Shown piece after piece: positions 27,718-36,002 of a DNA stretch of 64,000 bases; position 1 is the first letter of the stretch, and each line of letters begins with the position of its first letter. Origin of the DNA: Sphingomonas oryzagri (lineage in GTDB: Bacteria; Pseudomonadota; Alphaproteobacteria; Sphingomonadales; Sphingomonadaceae); NCBI RefSeq assembly GCF_029906645.1, contig NZ_JARYGZ010000002.1:62001-126000 (forward strand), in the 5' to 3' direction. The notes below the pieces were generated by a model that saw only the letters and a program-made list of their open reading frames with translations, was not told where the DNA came from and ran no database searches. Made by a program: the position numbers and the translations under genes.

Positions 27718-29670
27718 TCAGTCGACGGCGCACCGCCTACCGGGCCACTGGGGACGTTGGACCTTAATGACGGGTAGCCTGCCGGCGAGAACGTCCTCTC
27801 GCGGCAGGCCGATCGGGAAGGTGTTCGCCAGATTCACGCCGGTGGCCGCGAGGACGTTCCGGGGCAGCAGACCGACGGTTTGCTTCACCATGGGCCAAGG
27901 CATGATGGTTTCGCTGAGCCGGAGTATCTGAGCGCGGTCGTAGAACGTCTTCTTCGGCGAGTGACGTGACAGCCTGACGAGCCCCATCGCGACGGCTCGG
28001 TCGAGCTCACGCTTGCCGACCATCAGGATGTCGCATGCCTCAGACGTCGTGAGCATGATGCGGGGGAAGAGCTTCAGGTTGTCGCTGGAACTCTGGAGGT
28101 CGGGACGACCAGCGATTCGGCACGGATCCACCAGCGCGTGCCTGGCGTCGAACGACCGACCGACCGGGATCCAGCAGGGCAGCTCATCCGCAAGGATCAT
28201 CGAGAGCACATGCCCCCACGGCTTCATCCGAGCGAAGCACCTCATGGCCAGATGGAGCGGAACGAGACCAGAAGGCGGAGCTTCGGTCCGCGCGACTTCC
28301 GCGAACCGACTGCGGATGCCCGCGACCGCGGTCTTCAGCAGCCGCGGTTCGGGATCGAGCGCATGGATCACCGGATGGTCGACGTAGGCCAGTTCGCCCA
28401 GGGCCGCGAGCTGCTCGATTCCGTAGACCGGGATCTTGAGATAGGTCGCGCAGAAGGTCCAGGGGTCCGAACCCCGCCATAGGTTGGAGATCAGCTCGAT
28501 CTCATGCGCGTCGAAGCGGGCGCCTCGTGGTTCGCTCGACGCCACGATCGGCGTGATCCGGCCGGTGTTTCGGAGTCTCGCGAACTGAATCGTCGAAATC
28601 CCGGTGATCCTGGCCGCATCGCGCGCGTTGAACGTGCGGCGCCCCAATGCGGCGAGGGCGATGTGCGAATTGTCGCGCGTCTCGGGGAGTCCGGCCTCGA
28701 ACATCCGGTAGAGAGAACTCTTGGTCGTCGTGACGCTGAGCCTGCGATACCCCTTCGAGAAGCGCTTGGCCGCCGAGAGATCGGAGAGCCGACCATCGGA
28801 GAGGCGTTCCACGACCTCGCCGCGGAGCCGGCGGGGCCAGTCGCCCAGCAGATCGACGCCCGTGCAGACGATCTCGGCGAGTTCCTCGGGAGGGAGATGG
28901 ACCACGCCCCGGGCGTTGGTGCTTCCCACGATGTTCGCCGGAACGCCGCGAACGAAGAGGGATCCCAGCAGAACGAGGCTCTGCACCTGGATTCGGCAAC
29001 TCGCCTCCGCGAAGTCGGTCGGCATCGCGGCGAGCGTCGATGCTCTGACCGACGGGTCGGGATCGAGCATGCTCGCGAACCGGCGATAGCTCGCCTCGAG
29101 GCGTCTGGGCAGGAAGCGCGGCTCGGGCGCGACGAGCGGGCGACGGCATTCGTAGTTGTCGCAGTTGCCGATGCCCCAGGCCTCGCTCCATCCCTGCACA
29201 GTCCCGCAATCGGAGCAGCGATCGATCAGCAGCTCGAGGCTTTCCGGGCAGTAGGGAAGATGGCGATACAGCCAGGTGGTGCGATGATGGCCCGATTCGG
29301 CGAGGCTGACCGGGGACACTCGCCGGCGATGCAGTTCGAGATGGGACCGCGCGGGCGTCGGGATGCGGGCCCCCGCGTGCGGGTCGGGCTTCTGCTCGTT
29401 GCCGACGCGGCGAGCCTCGACCTCGGCCGGCGAACATCCGACGACGCGCGCGAGCGCGACGGACCAGTCGCCCGGCTCCACGACGACGTGACCCGGATGG
29501 AAGAGGTAGGCTCCGGTGACGCTCGTCACGATCCTCGTGTTCGCCAGCACGTTGCGCCGCGTGGCGCGCGCGACGAGGCCGATGAGGCTCTCGCCGTCGC
29601 GCGGCACGGTGGGAAGCGAGAGCCGCGCCGAGCTGACGGTGCCGTTCCAGCGGATTCCTGCGGTTACCAC
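27718..29670 (-). CDS. tniQ: TniQ/TnsD-type target-site selection protein
   Basis: A 650-residue TniQ-family protein, starting at a GTG that overlaps the tnsC stop by 7 bp. The N-terminal TniQ domain (about residues 15-200) has PRDGESLIGLVARATR, H-rich TTWLYRHLPYCPESL and a zinc-ribbon set of cysteines near 141, 152, 155, 170 and 175. The long C-terminal part holds HTH-like segments (RRTFNARDAARITGISTIQFARL). Its length is like TnsD (sequence-specific attachment) rather than short CRISPR-associated TniQ. It should link TnsC to a DNA target. The target, and whether the crtI 3' side is it, are unknown. Confidence 0.85.
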   Translation of the reverse strand: MVTAGIRWNGTVSSARLSLPTVPRDGESLIGLVARATRRNVLANTRIVTSVTGAYLFHPGHVVVEPGDWSVALARVVGCSPAEVEARRVGNEQKPDPHAGARIPTPARSHLELHRRRVSPVSLAESGHHRTTWLYRHLPYCPESLELLIDRCSDCGTVQGWSEAWGIGNCDNYECRRPLVAPEPRFLPRRLEASYRRFASMLDPDPSVRASTLAAMPTDFAEASCRIQVQSLVLLGSLFVRGVPANIVGSTNARGVVHLPPEELAEIVCTGVDLLGDWPRRLRGEVVERLSDGRLSDLSAAKRFSKGYRRLSVTTTKSSLYRMFEAGLPETRDNSHIALAALGRRTFNARDAARITGISTIQFARLRNTGRITPIVASSEPRGARFDAHEIELISNLWRGSDPWTFCATYLKIPVYGIEQLAALGELAYVDHPVIHALDPEPRLLKTAVAGIRSRFAEVARTEAPPSGLVPLHLAMRCFARMKPWGHVLSMILADELPCWIPVGRSFDARHALVDPCRIAGRPDLQSSSDNLKLFPRIMLTTSEACDILMVGKRELDRAVAMGLVRLSRHSPKKTFYDRAQILRLSETIMPWPMVKQTVGLLPRNVLAATGVNLANTFPIGLPREDVLAGRLPVIKVQRPQWPGRRCAVD

Positions 29671-30641
29671 GAATCGGGCTCCGCGAAGGGGTTCTCGTCC
29701 ACCCAGCCGTTGGGGATGGCGAAGTGCCGCACGGAATAGGAGAGGTCGTATTCCTCCACGAAGTCCGCGCCGCGCCGGGCGGAGAACCTGAGCGCCTCCT
29801 CGACGATGCGATGGACGCGGCCGACGTGTCCGGTCGCGGCGTCGACCATGCGGGCGAGGATCGCCCCGGTCCCGAGGCCGGAGAGTCGCCTGACGCAGCC
29901 GGCATCGACCATGGCCTGGTCGAGGTTGTCGCAGAACGTCGCGAAGGCGCGCGCGGCGTCGACGGACTCCATGGTGGCGGGGGCGAGCTCGAGGGGGGTC
30001 CCGAGTCGCCCCGCGAGCTGCGGGTTCGCCTCGAAGAATTCGCGGGACCGCTCGTTGCCGGCCATGACGATGGGGACCAGCCCCTCGTCCATGAACGTCT
30101 TCAGCTGGTCCGTGACGTCCTCCTTGACCTGCGAACCGCCGAGGAGGTGCTGGACCTCATCGACGAAGAGGAGCTGGACGCCGTGTTCGAGGAGCAGCTC
30201 CTTGCAGCGCTGCTCCAGGATCTCGACGTTCCCGACGTTGACATGCGGGTCGCCGAGCTTCGCCAGGACGTTCTGGAAGAGCATCTTGACCGTCGTCCGC
30301 TTCTTCAGGCCGATGTAGATCGCCTGGTGGGGATGCGGGGAAAGGCCGGTCGCCGCCGCCGTCTTCGTCTTGAGCTCGGCGATGTAGCTCTTGAGGGTCC
30401 ACGTTTTTCCGGCCTGCGAGACCTGCGACAGGCGCAGGCCGGGAAGAGGTCTGCCGCGGATGCCGAGGGTCGACTGCCGCATGGCCTCGATCCTCCCCTT
30501 GATCGCCTTCTGGGGGGCGTGCTCGACGTCGATGCCGAGATAGGCCGTCCAGGCTGCGGTCTCGCGCGCGGTCGCCGCGTCGTCCCCCTCGGAGAGGGCG
30601 CGGCCCGTGGCGGGGCCGCGGAACTCGCGACCGGCGCTCAT
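29664..30641 (-). CDS. tnsC: TnsC/TniB AAA+ ATPase of a Tn7-like element
   Basis: A 325-residue AAA+ ATPase. The P-loop is the unusual SQVSQAGKTW (about residues 72-81) and Walker B is LLFVDEVQHLL (about 157-167). In Tn7 and Tn5053 systems this protein forms filaments on target DNA and recruits and activates the transposase while communicating with TniQ. It starts by ATGA overlap with the tnsB stop and ends overlapping tniQ, so tnsB-tnsC-tniQ are co-translated. Confidence 0.9.
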   Translation of the reverse strand: MSAGREFRGPATGRALSEGDDAATARETAAWTAYLGIDVEHAPQKAIKGRIEAMRQSTLGIRGRPLPGLRLSQVSQAGKTWTLKSYIAELKTKTAAATGLSPHPHQAIYIGLKKRTTVKMLFQNVLAKLGDPHVNVGNVEILEQRCKELLLEHGVQLLFVDEVQHLLGGSQVKEDVTDQLKTFMDEGLVPIVMAGNERSREFFEANPQLAGRLGTPLELAPATMESVDAARAFATFCDNLDQAMVDAGCVRRLSGLGTGAILARMVDAATGHVGRVHRIVEEALRFSARRGADFVEEYDLSYSVRHFAIPNGWVDENPFAEPDSW

Positions 30642-32908
30642 GCGCCGGTCTCCTCGTCGGCGACGTCGCCGTCGTAGGGATCCTCGCCGTGGAGCGGCTC
30701 GGGCTCGATGCCGGTCTCGGGATCGATGGCCTCGGCGGGGGCGCCAGCCCGGACCGCGTCCCAGAAGGCCTCGGCCCTGTCGATCGCGGGCTTCTTTGGC
30801 TTGCGACCGGAGCTTCTGGCCGTCGGGGACTTGGAATCCCCCGGCGACGTCGGCGCGATGCCGAGGTCGTCGGCCGTGAGCTGGGGCGAGACGACGGCGT
30901 CGTCCGGCAGGAGCGCGGGCTTGCGGCCGCCCTTCAGCGCGTCGACGACGTGGCTCTGGTGGAGGGCCGCCATGGTGGCGCGCTCCTTGAACTTCATCTT
31001 CGGCAGCATCTCCTCCATCGCGCCGAGCGTGAGGGCCTTCGAGCGCTGTCGCGCCTGTTCGGTGTCGAACGGCTCGTTCCGCTTCCGCGCCATCTCGCGG
31101 AACTTGTCGTGCTCCCAGGCCGTCAGGTTGTGGGTGTAGGCGGGCTGGGTCGAGGGCAGGCTGATCCAGCTGTTGTCGAGCGTGTCGAGGAACTCGATGG
31201 AGTCGATGTTCCCGTCGTTGCGGCGGACGGTGACCTTCACGGTCGCCGAGCCGTCCTTGCGCTGCGAGCGGCGGGCCTGCGTGTGGTGCATGTGGTCGAG
31301 GCCGAGCCTGACCTTGCGCGGATCGCGGTAGCGGATGCCGTCGAGCTCGATGCCGTCGCCGGTGAGCAGCGCCTGGTATTCGCGGGACAGGCAGCGCGCG
31401 ACGTGGTCGCGGTCGACGAAGACGGGCGTGGCGCGGTTCCTGGCCTTCTGCATCCAGACCTGGAGCGGCGAGCGGCCGTCGAGGCCCTTGGACGGCGACA
31501 CGTTGTGGCTCGCCACGACGTGCGCCACCATGACCCTGAGCTGGGGCAGCGTGAGCATGGCCGCCGCGACGCCGTCGTAGTCGAGGTCGCGGGCCCGCTT
31601 GGGGTCGATGATCGTGCCCGGGAGCATCGCGAGCTCCTCCTTGAGCGAACGGAAGAAGCGCTCGAGGGCCGCCTTCGCCGTCGGCATGCCGACCGGCGGC
31701 TCGGCGAGGCCGATGCCCGCGGAGTTGAGCCCGGGCAGCGAGCTCGGGCCGACGAGCGGCTTCGCGTTGTCGGGGGTGATGGTCGACGGCTTGCCGAAGA
31801 TCCACCTCAGGTCCGGAAACTGGGCGAGGACGGCCTCGGGGTATTCGCTCGGCGCAAGGCAGTCGATGACCGCCTGCATGGACGTCTCGGCGCGCGGCGG
31901 GCCGGCGTAGACGCACCAGCCGAGGATAGCGTGCGAGGCGTAGTCCATGAGGACCGTGATGCGGACCTTGCAGGCCGGGAGCTGCCACGCGTCGTCGAAG
32001 ACGATGACCTGCTCGAGGTCGGCGGCGTCCATGAGGACCAGCTCGAGGAGCCGGTCGACGAGGACGGGCTCGCCCGAGCCCTTGTAGAGCTTCTCGGACG
32101 ACTGCCTGCCCTCCTTGGCGGCGACCGTCTCCGCGCAGCGGAGGCGCTCGATGCGCTTGCGCAGCGCCTCCTTGGACGGGCACCTGTGCTTCGGCGCGCT
32201 CGGCGCGAGCTGCTCGTTGGCGCGCTTCAGCTGGTGCTCGAGCCAGGCGTAGGCCTGCGCCTTGGTCGCGCGCGGGCGGGCCCAGAACCAGAGCGCCGCC
32301 TCGTGCAGCAGGCGGTCGACGAAGGGCGAGACCTGGGCCTGGCCGAGGCGCCGGCCCGCGCTGCTGACGAGGGCGCCCGGCCGGCGGAGTTTCTCGACCC
32401 GGCGCATCCAGCGGCGGACCGAGCTGGCGCCGGGGCGCGGGTAGCGCAGGTCGGAGGGCTCGGTGCCGAAGTTGCCGTCGAGCCAGTGGCGGATCGCCCG
32501 GTCGGTCCGGTCGATCTGCGCCATGCAGGCGCGCCAGGCGAGGGAGTCGCGCCAGCGGCTCTTCGCGTCCCGGCTGGCGCAGGCGTGCGGGTCGAGGAGC
32601 AGGAAGCGCCCTTGCGCGACGGCGACGTCGGTCGCGTCGCCCACCGGGTGGAGCAGCCCGCGGGCATACATCTCGCGCATCCACTCGACCGTGGGATCGG
32701 ACACGGCGTCCGTCGCGGGGTCGCGGACCTGGAGGAGGCCCTCGGTCTGGACGTCGCGGAGCGCGACGGTCCCGTCGTCGCGGATGGCCTCCAGGACGAC
32801 GTTGCGGTCGTCGCAGCGGAAGCGGTCGCCGACCGCCCCCACGATGTCGATGCGGACGGGCTCGCCGACGGGGTGGGCGACGGCGGTCGAGGGGTTGAAG
32901 TGCTTCAA
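30638..32908 (-). CDS. tnsB: TnsB/TniA DDE transposase
   Basis: A 756-residue Mu/Tn7-class integrase. An N-terminal DNA-binding half (HTH around residues 140-260) is followed by the RNase H-fold catalytic core with acidic residues near D294 (VLMDAADLE), D380 (STITPDNAK) and E416 (KAALERFFRSLKEE), and then a beta-barrel and a low-complexity C-terminal tail (about 640-756) that would contact TnsC. The start is TTG with AAGGAG seven bases upstream. This TTG overlaps the stop of the preceding mini-ORF (TTGA). All three catalytic acidic residues appear intact, so it should be active. Confidence 0.9.
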   Translation of the reverse strand: MKHFNPSTAVAHPVGEPVRIDIVGAVGDRFRCDDRNVVLEAIRDDGTVALRDVQTEGLLQVRDPATDAVSDPTVEWMREMYARGLLHPVGDATDVAVAQGRFLLLDPHACASRDAKSRWRDSLAWRACMAQIDRTDRAIRHWLDGNFGTEPSDLRYPRPGASSVRRWMRRVEKLRRPGALVSSAGRRLGQAQVSPFVDRLLHEAALWFWARPRATKAQAYAWLEHQLKRANEQLAPSAPKHRCPSKEALRKRIERLRCAETVAAKEGRQSSEKLYKGSGEPVLVDRLLELVLMDAADLEQVIVFDDAWQLPACKVRITVLMDYASHAILGWCVYAGPPRAETSMQAVIDCLAPSEYPEAVLAQFPDLRWIFGKPSTITPDNAKPLVGPSSLPGLNSAGIGLAEPPVGMPTAKAALERFFRSLKEELAMLPGTIIDPKRARDLDYDGVAAAMLTLPQLRVMVAHVVASHNVSPSKGLDGRSPLQVWMQKARNRATPVFVDRDHVARCLSREYQALLTGDGIELDGIRYRDPRKVRLGLDHMHHTQARRSQRKDGSATVKVTVRRNDGNIDSIEFLDTLDNSWISLPSTQPAYTHNLTAWEHDKFREMARKRNEPFDTEQARQRSKALTLGAMEEMLPKMKFKERATMAALHQSHVVDALKGGRKPALLPDDAVVSPQLTADDLGIAPTSPGDSKSPTARSSGRKPKKPAIDRAEAFWDAVRAGAPAEAIDPETGIEPEPLHGEDPYDGDVADEETGA

Positions 32909-33033
32909 GGTCGTTCTCCTTCGGAATGGTCGGCGCGGCCAGGCCGGGCGGACCGGGTGGTGGTGGTCAGGGTGGTTGTGGTGGTGACGGTGATGATCGC
33001 CGCGACGGTGCGGGTGCAGGCTCCGCTGGCCAT
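32905..33033 (-). CDS. Thr-rich mini-ORF between tnsA and tnsB
   Basis: A 42-codon frame with an ATG start between tnsA and tnsB. The middle is a threonine run (TVTTTTTLTTTT) encoded by a repeated ACC tract, and the end is charged. Its TGA overlaps the TTG start of tnsB (TTGA), which suggests translational coupling. It could be a leader peptide tuning tnsB expression, or a low-complexity artefact; no homology is recognised. Confidence 0.3.
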   Translation of the reverse strand: MASGACTRTVAAIITVTTTTTLTTTTRSARPGRADHSEGERP

Positions 33034-33053
33034 CTCGAGGCGCGCCCCGGCCT

Positions 33054-34010
33054 TCAGCGGCCGGGGCGGATGGCGATGCGGCGCAGGTCGTGCTCCGCGG
33101 GCTCGGCGGGCGGCACCGGCGACACGATGGTGTCGTCGTTCACCGCGACGTCGAGGTCGTAGGCGTAGTGCCGGGCGCACATGAGCGCGTTGACGACCTG
33201 GAGCGCTGCCGACCGGTGCACGCCCAGCACCTCGCCCATCAGGGCCAGCGGCACCTCCGGGCCGCACTTCTCGACGTGGTCGGCGGCGGCGGCGAGCTGG
33301 CGCTCGTCGAAGCCGGTGAAGCGGTCGTCGAAGGCCCGGGCGACGTTCCTGACGCGGCGGCGGCGCTTCTGGATCTCGTCGCCGGTGCGCTTCACGAAGG
33401 CGATGCCGTGGAGCGGGAGGTCGTTGGCGGCGCGCTCCATCAGCGGCGCGTAGTCGACGTCGGAGAAGTAGCTGGCGCTGGCCTTGAGCTCGCGGGCCAC
33501 CGTGCCGCCGCACGTCCGGGTCTCGAGGCAGTCGAGGGTGTAGCGGCGGCGGCCCTCGGGCGTCTCCCACGTCACGACCAGGCCCTGGGTCGCGTAGTCG
33601 ACGCAGCCGGGATCCACCTCCCTCTCCATGGCGTCGAGCCGCTCCCACGGGCTCTCGCCCGACTGGTAGGCGCAGGTCTTGCGGCTGAGGAACTGGAAGG
33701 TGCCGCGCTTGCGGTGGAAGGTGACGCAGCTCCGGAAGGGACGGGATTCGATCGAAACGAGCGTCCAGCCGGCCGTCGACGCGGCCGCCCTGGTCGCGCC
33801 CATGGCGATCTCCGAGAAGAGCGGATGGACGTGGTTGACGCCGCCGATGCGGCGGGCGCGGGGGTGGAGGCAGTCGAGAGGATCGGGGATGCCGATCTCC
33901 GACAGGCGGGGGAGGAACCCCGCGAGGGCGGGAAGTGCGGCCGTTGGCGGTTCATCCGGTCCGGCGCCCACCGGTGTGCGGTTGAGCGGATTGATGGTCG
34001 GCGTGCGCAA
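33054..34010 (-). CDS. tnsA: TnsA-like endonuclease of a Tn7-like element
   Basis: A 318-residue protein read from TTG at 34010, which has GAGGAGGGG just upstream; an ATG 15 codons earlier lacks such a site. The nuclease signature of TnsA is visible: Glu in ESPWERLDAMEREVD (about residues 119-123), Asp in RRYTLDCLE (about 160) and Lys in ARELKASAS (about 176). The helical C-terminus includes EVLGVHRSAALQVVNALM. TnsA cuts the 5' ends of the element so that, with TnsB, transposition is cut-and-paste. It is the first gene of the leftward operon, with 145 bp before tnsB. Confidence 0.8.
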   Translation of the reverse strand: MRTPTINPLNRTPVGAGPDEPPTAALPALAGFLPRLSEIGIPDPLDCLHPRARRIGGVNHVHPLFSEIAMGATRAAASTAGWTLVSIESRPFRSCVTFHRKRGTFQFLSRKTCAYQSGESPWERLDAMEREVDPGCVDYATQGLVVTWETPEGRRRYTLDCLETRTCGGTVARELKASASYFSDVDYAPLMERAANDLPLHGIAFVKRTGDEIQKRRRRVRNVARAFDDRFTGFDERQLAAAADHVEKCGPEVPLALMGEVLGVHRSAALQVVNALMCARHYAYDLDVAVNDDTIVSPVPPAEPAEHDLRRIAIRPGR

Positions 34011-34058
34011 GATACCCCTCCTCGAACGATGATTTGATAGACCCGTTACGGCCATAGC

Positions 34059-34073
34059 GGCTGTAGTGGGTTT
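34059..34073 (+). repeat. 15-bp direct repeat, copy 1
   Basis: GGCTGTAGTGGGTTT; the identical copy is at 34115-34129. Similarity extends a few bases 3' (TTCAA/TCAAG). Confidence 0.75.
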
Positions 34074-34114
34074 TCAATGTTCGACAATCAAGAGGCTTGC
34101 AAGTGATATTTTAT

Positions 34115-34129
34115 GGCTGTAGTGGGTTT
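34115..34129 (+). repeat. 15-bp direct repeat, copy 2
   Basis: GGCTGTAGTGGGTTT; second copy, 36 bp before the next gene. A weaker relative, GGCTGTAGCGGG, occurs at 42896-42907 just before the large helicase gene. Confidence 0.75.
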
Positions 34130-34164
34130 CAAGTTTTTCACGTAGTGAACTTTTGGAAGCCGCC

Positions 34165-35268
34165 GTGGCGAATGTGCCGACCCTCGACGAACTCAAGCTG
34201 CGCGCCTGGCCCGAGGGAATTCCGACTCGGGACGAGCTGGCGATCCAGCGACTTCCCGACTCGGGGAGGGAGACGGTTCGCCGACGTTTGGCGGCGGTGC
34301 TTCGCTGGACGGAGCCGACAGACGGGGAACCGCGGTTCGATGGCGCCGCCGACGCGGCCACCTTCGCGGGACTGGCCACTTCGCACTTCTATCAGCTCGT
34401 GAGGGACTGGAAGGCCCGCCGCTCGGTGGAATCCCTGGGTGTGGTCGGAAAGGCCGGCACGAAGCGCAGGTCCGCGGTTTCGGATGCCGTGAAGGCGGAG
34501 ATCTCGACCACGATCGCCGAGGTCCTCGACCGCGATCCGAACGCGGGGACCAACGCGATCCTGGATGCGATAGCCGCTCGCCATGCGGGGGCGCCGTCGC
34601 GAACGACTTTGATACGGATGATCACGGAGGCGCGACGGGAGCGGCGTTCCGGATCGTTCGGCGCCGACATCGCGTTCGACAGCGCCGGGCTGGATCTTGC
34701 CGATCCCGAGGGCCATCACCTCCGCCTGGACGCGGTCGTCGATGTCGGCACCGGCGTGGTTCTAGGCTGGGTCGTCGCAACGGCGAGGTGGGGTGCGACA
34801 GGATACGTGCACGCCGCCGATGCGGCGCTCGACGGGCTGGCCGATCTTGACCTGGAAGGCGTGTCCGTGGCCGATGGCGAGCCGGATGTCATGATCCGGG
34901 TCAGGTCAGGCGATGCGGCGGCCGAGCGCATCTTCGGTGGGACCGGTCTTCCCCTCGTGACTCCGAACGGCATCGACCGCCTCGGCAGGATCATCGTCGA
35001 CGCGATCGGAGACCGTATCGGGCCCACTTGGCTTGGCGTGGGCGAGCGGCCCGACGGGGTGAGCTTCAGGACCGGCCGGGCGGCGGCGATGCCCGAGATC
35101 AGCTCGGCCATGATCGACACCATTCGGGAAACCATCGATCGAAACAACGGCGTGCGCCTCGAACGGGCGCGTCAGAATGGCATCGGTGGCTCGGCCGATT
35201 CCGATGGCGTGAGAAATCTGCTGCGGCGCGTGGCTGATCTGCGGTCGCGGATCGACGACGACCGCTAG
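34165..35268 (+). CDS. Integrase-like protein with probably inactive RNase H fold
   Basis: A 367-residue protein from GTG at 34165, preceded by GGAAG; a TTG four codons earlier is less likely. The N-terminal half is helical and HTH-like (SGRETVRRRLAAVLRW; SRTTLIRMITEARRER), as in TnsB/Mu transposases. The second half contains LRLDAVVDVGTGVVLGWVVA (about residue 167), like the first-Asp strand of integrases, and PLVTPNG (about 246), where active transposases have TPDN. No third Glu block is seen. It is therefore probably a catalytically dead transposase relative acting as a regulator or assembly factor. It diverges from tnsA and converges with the next gene (4-bp overlap). Confidence 0.6.
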   Translation: MANVPTLDELKLRAWPEGIPTRDELAIQRLPDSGRETVRRRLAAVLRWTEPTDGEPRFDGAADAATFAGLATSHFYQLVRDWKARRSVESLGVVGKAGTKRRSAVSDAVKAEISTTIAEVLDRDPNAGTNAILDAIAARHAGAPSRTTLIRMITEARRERRSGSFGADIAFDSAGLDLADPEGHHLRLDAVVDVGTGVVLGWVVATARWGATGYVHAADAALDGLADLDLEGVSVADGEPDVMIRVRSGDAAAERIFGGTGLPLVTPNGIDRLGRIIVDAIGDRIGPTWLGVGERPDGVSFRTGRAAAMPEISSAMIDTIRETIDRNNGVRLERARQNGIGGSADSDGVRNLLRRVADLRSRIDDDR

Positions 35269-36002
35269 ATGGGCGTCATGCCCCCTTCGCCGCGTGCGCG
35301 CTCCTTGCTGCGGAGGGATCGGAGCCGTTCGTAGGTGGTCGACAGGGCCGGCGGCCTGATCCCGGCCTCTCCGCACAGTTCGACCGTCCGCGCGTGGACC
35401 GCATCCCCACGTGCATCGTCACCGAGCTCCTCGAGCGCGCGGCGGATGAACATCGCGATCATATCGGTCGTCTGCGTGTTCTTGCGCCTCGGCCGCTTCG
35501 CTGCGTAGGCGCCAGGCACGGCGACGGCGGATCTGAACATGATCCAGATGCGGACCATCTTTCGGAACTGGTGGGACGTCATGCCGAGACGGTCCGCCGC
35601 CTTCGATACGTCGGTCGAGTCCGGCTGTTCGATCCTGAGGTATTGGCGGATCGCGCGAAGCCTTTTCCGGATTTCGGGCCGCCGGGATGCGGGCACCTCA
35701 TCGAGATCGACGCCGCGCTCGAGCGCTTCCAGCGCCTCGATCCGATCTAGCTCGGACGGCCGGTATCCGCTGCCTTGGAGGAACTTGGCCTCGCCGAGGC
35801 GGCGCCATGCCGTCGCCATGCGGATGAGGCTATCGACCGAGAGGCCGATTTCGGCCGCGAAGGCATCGTCGATCTCGACGTCCGGCCGCTCGATCGCGAC
35901 GTAGCGCTTCACGATTGCGGCGCGCCGCCGCGCCTCGGCAATGTTGGCATGGCGCGGACGTGAGCCAGTATCCTTTTCGCGCGGCGCATCTACCTCGCTC
36001 AC
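35265..36002 (-). CDS. DNA-binding-type protein with internal duplication
   Basis: A 245-residue basic protein from GTG at 36002, with GGAGG five to nine bases upstream. Two clearly related modules occur at about residues 26-70 (IVKRYVAIERPDVEIDDAF...SLIRMATAWRRL) and 112-157 (IRQYLRIEQPDSTDVSK...QFRKMVRIWIMF), each predicting a helix-turn-helix-like bundle. A KRPRRKN basic linker and a third helical part follow. No named family was recognised. Tandem DNA-binding modules beside transposase genes suggest a role in end binding or regulation; this is inference. Confidence 0.6.
   Translation of the reverse strand: MSEVDAPREKDTGSRPRHANIAEARRRAAIVKRYVAIERPDVEIDDAFAAEIGLSVDSLIRMATAWRRLGEAKFLQGSGYRPSELDRIEALEALERGVDLDEVPASRRPEIRKRLRAIRQYLRIEQPDSTDVSKAADRLGMTSHQFRKMVRIWIMFRSAVAVPGAYAAKRPRRKNTQTTDMIAMFIRRALEELGDDARGDAVHARTVELCGEAGIRPPALSTTYERLRSLRSKERARGEGGMTPI

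Larger units (their letters stand above)
34011..34164. promoter_or_regulatory. Divergent AT-rich control region with direct repeats
   Basis: This 154-bp gap lies between divergent tnsA and the gene at 34165. It is notably AT-rich (around 34071-34150). It contains two copies of GGCTGTAGTGGGTTT, at 34059-34073 and 34115-34129, in direct orientation with 56-bp spacing, plus flanking CAA. These could be TnsB-type binding sites or operators for one of the adjacent DNA-binding proteins. Confidence 0.5.

Noticed and set aside
34165-35268. An active transposase
   Set aside because: The second Asp is Asn (TPNG) and no Glu block is visible, so it should be inactive.
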